Assembly (NCBI RefSeq): GCF_037042905.1
Contig: NC_087247.1
Location: 76,182,420 to 76,246,419 of the forward strand
Source: Lytechinus pictus
Taxonomy: Eukaryota > Echinodermata > Echinoidea > Temnopleuroida > Toxopneustidae
Reading direction: 5' to 3'
DNA length: 64,000 bases
Shown: piece after piece, positions 34,618 through 46,413 of the stretch
Layout of the letters: each line of letters begins with the position of its first letter
How positions within the stretch are numbered: the first letter of the stretch is position 1
Made by a program: the position numbers and the translations under genes
The notes under the pieces: model-generated
Databases searched by the model: none
The model's input: the letters and a program-made list of their open reading frames with translations, nothing else
What the model was told of the DNA's origin: nothing

Positions 34618-36531
34618 GGGGGGGGGGGGTCAGTTCCTAGTTGTAATTATTTCCTTTTACTCTTTATGTGGCAATTTTCTTAAGGCCCCCCCCCCCAAAA
34701 AAAAAAAAAAAAAAAAAAAAATGGAAGGGGTGCTTTCTTAAAGAGTGTTTAAGTTCCTAATGGCCATGTCCTTTAACCTTCTATATTTTTATGTTGTCAG
34801 TTTTTAAGGACCTCCTCCGCCCCCCCCCCAAAAAAAAGAACCTATAAATATCATTGAAGGTGATTAATACCATGAATACCCTGCGCTATTTTATGATGTT
34901 AAAGGGGAATCCAAACCAAATAAACACTTGTTTTTATGAGGAAAAGAAAAAATCAGACAATAGGTCAAAGTTTGAACAATATCGGACAAACCATAAGAAA
35001 GTTGTGAATATATAAAAGTTGTAAACATTGGTAATCACTATATACCCATGAAGACTTCAAATTGGCCGCACATGTGATGTCATAATGATGTAAGGGAAGG
35101 ACCACTCTTCCATGTACAGAAATAATTAATTGACTAAAATGCCTTTTTCAAAAGTTTTACTTCAAATTGTATCTTTCTTTCATGAGGACATAAAGCATTA
35201 TACTAACCTGCTAACAGGTTTATATTACGGCCCCAATGAAATTTAGGAGAAAACCAAAAATCAAAGTACAAGGCCAATGGGAAAGTTGTCCTTGCGGCCT
35301 CACCCCTTGTCATAATTTACTTACCCATTATCAATTTGACATCTACATACTAGTAGCCTTAGGGATCTTAATTTTAAAGCAGCCATAACTTTATTTTGCT
35401 TGTCCGATTGCTTTAAAACTTTCACCATTCTTATTTTTCTCCTTTTCCACACAACATTTTATGACCAAGGCTGGATTCCCTTTAACACTGAATGTGAATC
35501 TTTACCCAAAATGAATATTTGTGTAAACTTTTCTGAGCACAGGCTGAAAACTGAGAAGTAGATTGATCCACAATTGACGAGTTTTCCCTGCATTTCTGGC
35601 TATATGTGGTTATCAAGGCAATGCACTCTCTGACAAATGAAAAAAAAAAGGTTCTTGCACATCTTTATCTCAAGGCCAATATGTGAGCCATATCGTGCAT
35701 GAGAATTGGTTTGAAACTGATGAAGTAGTTCAAATTGCAAGGTTTTTACCTAAATTTTGCCATATAATATGCTGTTACCATGGCAACACAATTTCTGAAA
35801 CAATCACAAAAAGTGCCTTGTACATCTTTACTTTAATACCAATGTGTGCCAAATTTCATGAGAATTGATTTAAAACTGATGAAGCAGTTTGAATTGTAAG
35901 GTTTTTTCCCCAATTTTCACCAAATGTTATGTTGTTACCATGGCAACGAAATTTCCGAAAGACACACAAAATGTGTCTTAGACATCTTCACCTCAAGACC
36001 AATGTGTGTGCCAAATTTCATGAGAATCGGATGAAAACAGAGGAAGTAGTTCTAACTGCAAGATTTGTAACCTTATTTTGCCATAATACACTGTTACCAT
36101 GGCAACACATGCAAAAAATGTGTCTTGCACATCTTTACACCAAGACCAAAATATGTACATACACACCAACATTTAACCCCCTCCTCCGCCACCCTTCGGC
36201 TTGTTTAGCATCTGCATTCAGATATTTAGTGCATTGAGATGTGAGGACAAACAAAATATCTGTTCAAAAAGGGTCTGAATTCAAGAACTAAACCAATGCA
36301 AAATAATGCACTGCTATTGAGTTTTGCACTAGCGCTAGTCTATATATCAGACCAATCTAAACTCATAAATTCTGACATTTTCACCCATTTTTTCACTGTT
36401 CCTGCAGCCAGATTTTTTGGAGCATACCCCATTTTTAATTCTTATACATAAACAAAGGTCTGGAGAAAAAATCATGCTTTTGTCCACTGTGTCCACAAGT
36501 AGGGTGTTTTTGACGCTAACAGACCGGACTA
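31743..36531. mobile_element. 4.79-kb long-TIR element, array unit 2
   Basis: Head-to-tail with unit 1, sharing the TA at 31743-31744. Period 4787 bp. It matches unit 1 base for base by eye, apart from homopolymer lengths and an A for G at ~35681. MITE at 34899-35485. Confidence 0.85.
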
Positions 36532-39359
36532 GTCTGGTCTGTTAGCGGAATTATGTGGACACGGTGGACAAAAGCATGATTTTTTCTCCAGACCTTTGTT
36601 TATGTATGAGAATTAAAAATGGGGTATGCTCCAAAAAATCTGGCTGCAGGAACAGTGAAAAAATGGGTGAAAATGTCAGAATTTATGAGTTTAGATTGGT
36701 CTGATATATAGACTAGCGCTAGTGCAAAACTCAATAGCAGTGCATTATTTTGCATTGGTTTAGTTCTTGAATTCAGACCCTTTTTGAACAGATATTCTGT
36801 TTGTCCTCACATCTCAATGCACTAAATATCTGAATGCAGATGCTAAACAAGCCGAAGGGTGGTGATGGAGGGGGTTGAATGTTGGTGTGTATGTACATAT
36901 TTTGGTCTTGGGGTAAAGATGTGCAAGACACATTTTTTTGCATGTGTTGGAAATTGTGTTGCCATGGTAACAGTGTATTATGGCAAAAATAAGGTACAAA
37001 TCTTGCAGTTAGAACTACTTCCTCTGTTGTCACCCGATTCTCATGAAATTTGGCACACACATTGGTCTTGAGGTGAAGATGTCTAAGACACATTTTGTGT
37101 GTCTTTCAAAAATCTTGTTACCATGGTAACAACATATTATTTGGTGAAAATTGGGGAAAAAATTACAATTCAAACTGCTTCATCAGTTTTAAATCAATTC
37201 TCATGAAATTTGACACACACATTGGTATTAGAGTAAAGATGTACAAGGCACTTTTTGTATGTGTTTCATAAATTGTGTTGCCATGGTAACAACATATTAT
37301 ATGACAAAATTTAGGTAAAAACCTTGCAATTTGAACAACTTCATCAGTTTTGAACCATTTCTCATGAAATTTGGCTCATACATTTGCTTTGAGGTAAAGA
37401 TGTGCAAGAACCATTTTATGTGTGCATTTGTCAGAGTATATTGCCATGGTAACCACATATGATAGCCAGAAATGCAGGAAAACTCATTGTGGATCAAACA
37501 ACTTCCCCTTTTTTTTGTCAGTGCTCATAAAAGTTGGAAGAAATATTCATCTTTGGGTAAAGATTCATATTAAATTCTAAACTGCATTAAAATATATGAG
37601 TGTGGGGGTATTAATCACCTTCAGTAATATTTCTAGGTTTTGGGGGAGGAGCGGGATTGGTCCTTAAAATCTGACCTCAAAATAAAGGTTAAAGGCGGTG
37701 TCCATTAACACTCTTGAAATAAGCATCCCCTCAAGGGCATAGGCTGGGGGTACACTGGGTGAATGTGAAACCTTCCGCTCTGGCAAAGGAGTTCCAACAC
37801 TGGCAAGCAAAACAAAATGTGTACCCCTTCTACTTTCAACGGCTGATTTTCCAAACCTTAGTTCCACCTTCCCAAGATGTGCACCCCTCCCCATACCACT
37901 TCTATCTCCCTATGCTCAACCAGTCTACGCCTTTGCCCCTCAGGGGTCTTTGTATTTTAAAGCGAGACATTACTCCCTTTTTTTTTGGGGGGGGGGTCTT
38001 TAGAAAATGACCTCATAAAAGTAAAAGTTAAAGGATTATGACTAAGAACTTAACCCCCCCCCGCAAACAAATGGGGCTGATATATTTTTTGAGCAGAAAA
38101 ATGCCCCCCCCCCCCATTAAAAGGTAAGAAGATTCATTTGCACTTCAGAGTTCAGACCATTCATTTGATGTTTAATGCATTCTGCTTTGGTAAAAAATTG
38201 TTTACAGTAGCCAATTAATCATTGTTTATTTATATTCTCATACTCAGTCTTTTATTCATATTCCATTCCTACTCTTTCTTTTTAACTATATCACATCACT
38301 CTTGATTTTGAGCTTCACCATACCATCTTATGTTTCCTCTCTCCTTTTTTTACCCTCTCTTCTCTCCAAGTATATTTTTTCTGACATATTATAAAGTGAA
38401 CCTTTAATCATGCAACTAATTATAGAAATATATATATATATATACAAAAATCCCTGCACTTGTTTTAGAAATTCACTTGCAAATCCATGACTCAATAGCA
38501 TACCATATCAAAAATATGCATATGTGCACAATAATTTTTTGCCTTCAATTTTATTTCATTTAATTTTTTCAGTATAATTGTCAAAAAATGAATATTATGT
38601 TTCAGTAGCAAAATTGTTGGATGCAAGATCTGACTGTCACAAAAAATGCAAATAATTTTGCATTGGAGTAAGGACGAACGTATTCACTGTTCATTGAGCA
38701 AATGATGACTTTTATTTCTCTACATATATTCTAGTCATATCCCTTTCAGATGGTGGTAACTGCAGGAATGGGAAAACTCAGTGATATAACTAAAATTTTC
38801 ACGGAGGATTTTCGGAAAACAACTAAATCCATTTTTTTTCAAGCAACAGTAATTCCATTCTGAATGCTGCAACTATGAATTTGATGCACCTTTACCGAAA
38901 TATAATATCATGACAGCCATTTCTTCAATTCTTTAAACTAGACATTAAATATAGCTAATAGTATTATTTAGGACAGAGTGTAGCCAAAATAGAGTTTAGA
39001 AGATTATGAAGAAAATAATAAATGTCATGGTATTATATTTCAGTGTAGGTGTAAGCATTCAAAATGGAATAATTGTTGCTAGATAATAATGAATTAAAAT
39101 AGCAAAAAAAATGTACTTAGAGAGGGAGAAAAAGAGGGGGGGGGAGGAAACAAAACAAGAAGGTATGGTAAAGCTCTAAAGTGCAAAAAGTGCAAAAAGT
39201 GATGTAAGAAAGTCAGAGTAAACACTGAAATGAACAAAGACTGAGTAGAAGGAGATAAATAAAACGTTGATTAATTGGGCACCGGAAATTATCTTTTATC
39301 AAACCAGAATGTTTTAGGCTTTAAATTAATACGCTGAAGTGTAAAGGAATTTTCTTCCC

Positions 39360-39406
<47 letters not shown>

Positions 39407-41326
39407 GGGGGGGGGGGGGTCAGTTCCTAGTTGTAATTATTTCCTTTTACTCTTTATGTGGCAATTTTCTTAAGGCCCCCCCCCCCCAAAAAAAAAAAAA
39501 AAAAAAAAAAAAATGGAAGGGGTGCTTTCTTAAAGAGTGTTTAAGTTCCTAATGGCCATGTCCTTTAACCTTCTATATTTTTATGTTGTCAGTTTTTAAG
39601 GACCTCCTCCGCCCCCCCCCCCCCAAAAAAAAGAACCTATAAATATCATTGAAGGTGATTAATACCATGAATACCCTGCGCTATTTTATGATGTTAAAGG
39701 GGAATCCAAACCAAATAAACACTTGTTTTTATGAGGAAAAGAAAAAATCAGACAATAGGTCAAAGTTTGAACAATATCGGACAAACCATAAGAAAGTTGT
39801 GAATATATAAAAGTTGTAAACATTGGTAATCACTATATACCCATGAAGACTTCAAATTGGCCGCACATGTGATGTCATAATGATGTAAGGGAAGGACCAC
39901 TCTTCCATGTACAGAAATAATTAATTGACTAAAATGCCTTTTTCAAAAGTTTTACTTCAAATTGTATCTTTCTTTCATGAGGACATAAAGCATTATACTA
40001 ACCTGCTAACAGGTTTATATTACGGCCCCAATGAAATTTAGGAGAAAACCAAAAATCAAAGTACAAGGCCAATGGGAAAGTTGTCCTTGCGGCCTCACCC
40101 CTTGTCATAATTTACTTACCCATTATCAATTTGACATCTACATACTAGTAGCCTTAGGGATCTTAATTTTAAAGCAGCCATAACTTTATTTTGCTTGTCC
40201 GATTGCTTTAAAACTTTCACCATTCTTATTTTTCTCCTTTTCCACACAACATTTTATGACCAAGGCTGGATTCCCTTTAACACTGAATGTGAATCTTTAC
40301 CCAAAATGAATATTTGTGTAAACTTTTCTGAGCACAGGCTGAAAACTGAGAAGTAGATTGATCCACAATTGACGAGTTTTCCCTGCATTTCTGGCTATAT
40401 GTGGTTATCAAGGCAATGCACTCTCTGACAAATGAAAAAAAAAAGGTTCTTGCACATCTTTATCTCAAGGCCAATGTGTGAGCCATATCGTGCATGAGAA
40501 TTGGTTTGAAACTGATGAAGTAGTTCAAATTGCAAGGTTTTTACCTAAATTTTGCCATATAATATGCTGTTACCATGGCAACACAATTTCTGAAACAATC
40601 ACAAAAAGTGCCTTGTACATCTTTACTTTAATACCAATGTGTGCCAAATTTCATGAGAATTGATTTAAAACTGATGAAGCAGTTTGAATTGTAAGGTTTT
40701 TTCCCCAATTTTCACCAAATGTTATGTTGTTACCATGGCAACGAAATTTCCGAAAGACACACAAAATGTGTCTTAGACATCTTCACCTCAAGACCAATGT
40801 GTGTGCCAAATTTCATGAGAATCGGATGAAAACAGAGGAAGTAGTTCTAACTGCAAGATTTGTAACCTTATTTTGCCATAATACACTGTTACCATGGCAA
40901 CACATGCAAAAAATGTGTCTTGCACATCTTTACACCAAGACCAAAATATGTACATACACACCAACATTTAACCCCCTCCTCCGCCACCCTTCGGCTTGTT
41001 TAGCATCTGCATTCAGATATTTAGTGCATTGAGATGTGAGGACAAACAAAATATCTGTTCAAAAAGGGTCTGAATTCAAGAACTAAACCAATGCAAAATA
41101 ATGCACTGCTATTGAGTTTTGCACTAGCGCTAGTCTATATATCAGACCAATCTAAACTCATAAATTCTGACATTTTCACCCATTTTTTCACTGTTCCTGC
41201 AGCCAGATTTTTTGGAGCATACCCCATTTTTAATTCTTATACATAAACAAAGGTCTGGAGAAAAAATCATGCTTTTGTCCACTGTGTCCACAAGTAGGGT
41301 GTTTTTGACGCTAACAGACCGGACTA
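36530..41326. mobile_element. 4.79-kb long-TIR element, array unit 3
   Basis: Head-to-tail with unit 2, sharing TA at 36530-36531. Period 4795 bp; the length difference is accounted for by homopolymer runs. MITE at 39694-40280. Confidence 0.85.
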
Positions 41327-44161
41327 GTCTGGTCTGTTAGCGGAATTATGTGGACACGGTGGACAAAAGCATGATTTTTTCTCCAGACCTTTGTTTATGT
41401 ATGAGAATTAAAAATGGGGTATGCTCCAAAAAATCTGGCTGCAGGAACAGTGAAAAAATGGGTGAAAATGTCAGAATTTATGAGTTTAGATTGGTCTGAT
41501 ATATAGACTAGCGCTAGTGCAAAACTCAATAGCAGTGCATTATTTTGCATTGGTTTAGTTCTTGAATTCAGACCCTTTTTGAACAGATATTCTGTTTGTC
41601 CTCACATCTCAATGCACTAAATATCTGAATGCAGATGCTAAACAAGCCGAAGGGTGGTGATGGAGGGGGTTGAATGTTGGTGTGTATGTACATATTTTGG
41701 TCTTGGGGTAAAGATGTGCAAGACACATTTTTTTGCATGTGTTGGAAATTGTGTTGCCATGGTAACAGTGTATTATGGCAAAAATAAGGTACAAATCTTG
41801 CAGTTAGAACTACTTCCTCTGTTGTCACCCGATTCTCATGAAATTTGGCACACACATTGGTCTTGAGGTGAAGATGTCTAAGACACATTTTGTGTGTCTT
41901 TCAAAAATCTTGTTACCATGGTAACAACATATTATTTGGTGAAAATTGGGGAAAAAATTACAATTCAAACTGCTTCATCAGTTTTAAATCAATTCTCATG
42001 AAATTTGACACACACATTGGTATTAGAGTAAAGATGTACAAGGCACTTTTTGTATGTGTTTCATAAATTGTGTTGCCATGGTAACAACATATTATATGAC
42101 AAAATTTAGGTAAAAACCTTGCAATTTGAACAACTTCATCAGTTTTGAACCATTTCTCATGAAATTTGGCTCATACATTTGCTTTGAGGTAAAGATGTGC
42201 AAGAACCATTTTATGTGTGCATTTGTCAGAGTATATTGCCATGGTAACCACATATGATAGCCAGAAATGCAGGAAAACTCATTGTGGATCAAACAACTTC
42301 CCCTTTTTTTTGTCAGTGCTCATAAAAGTTGGAAGAAATATTCATCTTTGGGTAAAGATTCATATTAAATTCTAAACTGCATTAAAATATATGAGTGTGG
42401 GGGTATTAATCACCTTCAGTAATATTTCTAGGTTTTGGGGGAGGAGCGGGATTGGTCCTTAAAATCTGACCTCAAAATAAAGGTTAAAGGCGGTGTCCAT
42501 TAACACTCTTGAAATAAGCATCCCCTCAAGGGCATAGGCTGGGGGTACACTGGGTGAATGTGAAACCTTCCGCTCTGGCAAAGGAGTTCCAACACTGGCA
42601 AGCAAAACAAAATGTGTACCCCTTCTACTTTCAACGGCTGATTTTCCAAACCTTAGTTCCACCTTCCCAAGATGTGCACCCCTCCCCATACCACTTCTAT
42701 CTCCCTATGCTCAACCAGTCTACGCCTTTGCCCCTCAGGGGTCTTTGTATTTTAAAGCGAGACATTACTCCCTTTTTTTTGGGGGGGGGGGTCTTTAGAA
42801 AATGACCTCATAAAAGTAAAAGTTAAAGGATTATGACTAAGAACTTAACCCCCCCCCCCGCAAACAAATGGGGCTGATATATTTTTTGAGCAGAAAAATG
42901 CCCCCCCCCCCCATTAAAAGGTAAGAAGATTCATTTGCACTTCAGAGTTCAGACCATTCATTTGATGTTTAATGCATTCTGCTTTGGTAAAAAATTGTTT
43001 ACAGTAGCCAATTAATCATTGTTTATTTATATTCTCATACTCAGTCTTTTATTCATATTCCATTCCTACTCTTTCTTTTTAACTATATCACATCACTCTT
43101 GATTTTGAGCTTCACCATACCATCTTATGTTTCCTCTCTCCTTTTTTTACCCTCTCTTCTCTCCAAGTATATTTTTTCTGACATATTATAAAGTGAACCT
43201 TTAATCATGCAACTAATTATAGAAATATATATATATATATACAAAAATCCCTGCACTTGTTTTAGAAATTCACTTGCAAATCCATGACTCAATAGCATAC
43301 CATATCAAAAATATGCATATGTGCACAATAATTTTTTGCCTTCAATTTTATTTCATTTAATTTTTTCAGTATAATTGTCAAAAAATGAATATTATGTTTC
43401 AGTAGCAAAATTGTTGGATGCAAGATCTGACTGTCACAAAAAATGCAAATAATTTTGCATTGGAGTAAGGACGAACGTATTCACTGTTCATTGAGCAAAT
43501 GATGACTTTTATTTCTCTACATATATTCTAGTCATATCCCTTTCAGATGGTGGTAACTGCAGGAATGGGAAAACTCAGTGATATAACTAAAATTTTCACG
43601 GAGGATTTTCGGAAAACAACTAAATCCATTTTTTTTCAAGCAACAGTAATTCCATTCTGAATGCTGCAACTATGAATTTGATGCACCTTTACCGAAATAT
43701 AATATCATGACAGCCATTTCTTCAATTCTTTAAACTAGACATTAAATATAGCTAATAGTATTATTTAGGACAGAGTGTAGCCAAAATAGAGTTTAGAAGA
43801 TTATGAAGAAAATAATAAATGTCATGGTATTATATTTCAGTGTAGGTGTAAGCATTCAAAATGGAATAATTGTTGCTAGATAATAATGAATTAAAATAGC
43901 AAAAAAAATGTACTTAGAGAGGGAGAAAAAGAGGGGGGGGGGGGGGAGGAAACAAAACAAGAAGGTATGGTAAAGCTCTAAAGTGCAAAAAGTGCAAAAA
44001 GTGATGTAAGAAAGTCAGAGTAAACACTGAAATGAACAAAGACTGAGTAGAAGGAGATAAATAAAACGTTGATTAATTGGGCACCGGAAATTATCTTTTA
44101 TCAAACCAGAATGTTTTAGGCTTTAAATTAATACGCTGAAGTGTAAAGGAATTTTCTTCCC

Positions 44162-44204
<43 letters not shown>

Positions 44205-46118
44205 GGGGGGGGGGGGTCAGTTCCTAGTTGTAATTATTTCCTTTTACTCTTTATGTGGCAATTTTCTTAAGGCCCCCCCCCCAAAAAAAAAAAAAAAAAA
44301 AAAAAAAATGGAAGGGGTGCTTTCTTAAAGAGTGTTTAAGTTCCTAATGGCCATGTCCTTTAACCTTCTATATTTTTATGTTGTCAGTTTTTAAGGACCT
44401 CCTCCGCCCCCCCCCCAAAAAAAAGAACCTATAAATATCATTGAAGGTGATTAATACCATGAATACCCTGCGCTATTTTATGATGTTAAAGGGGAATCCA
44501 AACCAAATAAACACTTGTTTTTATGAGGAAAAGAAAAAATCAGACAATAGGTCAAAGTTTGAACAATATCGGACAAACCATAAGAAAGTTGTGAATATAT
44601 AAAAGTTGTAAACATTGGTAATCACTATATACCCATGAAGACTTCAAATTGGCCGCACATGTGATGTCATAATGATGTAAGGGAAGGACCACTCTTCCAT
44701 GTACAGAAATAATTAATTGACTAAAATGCCTTTTTCAAAAGTTTTACTTCAAATTGTATCTTTCTTTCATGAGGACATAAAGCATTATACTAACCTGCTA
44801 ACAGGTTTATATTACGGCCCCAATGAAATTTAGGAGAAAACCAAAAATCAAAGTACAAGGCCAATGGGAAAGTTGTCCTTGCGGCCTCACCCCTTGTCAT
44901 AATTTACTTACCCATTATCAATTTGACATCTACATACTAGTAGCCTTAGGGATCTTAATTTTAAAGCAGCCATAACTTTATTTTGCTTGTCCGATTGCTT
45001 TAAAACTTTCACCATTCTTATTTTTCTCCTTTTCCACACAACATTTTATGACCAAGGCTGGATTCCCTTTAACACTGAATGTGAATCTTTACCCAAAATG
45101 AATATTTGTGTAAACTTTTCTGAGCACAGGCTGAAAACTGAGAAGTAGATTGATCCACAATTGACGAGTTTTCCCTGCATTTCTGGCTATATGTGGTTAT
45201 CAAGGCAATGCACTCTCTGACAAATGAAAAAAAAAAGGTTCTTGCACATCTTTATCTCAAGGCCAATGTGTGAGCCATATCGTGCATGAGAATTGGTTTG
45301 AAACTGATGAAGTAGTTCAAATTGCAAGGTTTTTACCTAAATTTTGCCATATAATATGCTGTTACCATGGCAACACAATTTCTGAAACAATCACAAAAAG
45401 TGCCTTGTACATCTTTACTTTAATACCAATGTGTGCCAAATTTCATGAGAATTGATTTAAAACTGATGAAGCAGTTTGAATTGTAAGGTTTTTTCCCCAA
45501 TTTTCACCAAATGTTATGTTGTTACCATGGCAACGAAATTTCCGAAAGACACACAAAATGTGTCTTAGACATCTTCACCTCAAGACCAATGTGTGTGCCA
45601 AATTTCATGAGAATCGGATGAAAACAGAGGAAGTAGTTCTAACTGCAAGATTTGTAACCTTATTTTGCCATAATACACTGTTACCATGGCAACACATGCA
45701 AAAAATGTGTCTTGCACATCTTTACACCAAGACCAAAATATGTACATACACACCAACATTTAACCCCCTCCTCCGCCACCCTTCGGCTTGTTTAGCATCT
45801 GCATTCAGATATTTAGTGCATTGAGATGTGAGGACAAACAAAATATCTGTTCAAAAAGGGTCTGAATTCAAGAACTAAACCAATGCAAAATAATGCACTG
45901 CTATTGAGTTTTGCACTAGCGCTAGTCTATATATCAGACCAATCTAAACTCATAAATTCTGACATTTTCACCCATTTTTTCACTGTTCCTGCAGCCAGAT
46001 TTTTTGGAGCATACCCCATTTTTAATTCTTATACATAAACAAAGGTCTGGAGAAAAAATCATGCTTTTGTCCACTGTGTCCACAAGTAGGGTGTTTTTGA
46101 CGCTAACAGACCGGACTA
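41325..46118. mobile_element. 4.79-kb long-TIR element, array unit 4
   Basis: Head-to-tail with unit 3, sharing TA at 41325-41326, and ending at 46118 against TTAT (46119-46122). Period 4792 bp. MITE at 44486-45072. Confidence 0.85.
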
Positions 46119-46413
46119 TTATAATATATTATGACTAGACCGAAAGCTGCGTGCGCGTTCAGCACAAAACAAATGAGATTAGGCTCCGCCTACCGCGATC
46201 ATTTGAAGACAAAAATAAGCCCTCATTGACATTCATGAGCATGAAGATATTCATAATCCGGCCTTTTCATTGGCTAAGAGCGTCATTAATACGCGATTTC
46301 CCCGATTCTTTGTCATCGATACTAGTGGTATCGTGTTACAGAATTAATTATTCATTTGACCTCATTACGTCATCTAATTTATTCATTCTGAAACTTTTCT
46401 TTCCTCACACAAA

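Noticed and set aside
27195-45824. Recurring 60-106-aa frames in the array, e.g. those containing AKFHENR
   Set aside because: They occur on both strands as translations of the ~160-bp monomer and its inverted copy, with no start, splice or family support.
26952-46118. CRISPR-like or bacterial tandem repeat
   Set aside because: Units are 4.79 kb with long TIRs, and the window has eukaryotic retroelements and introns; there are no short regular repeats with unique spacers and no cas genes.
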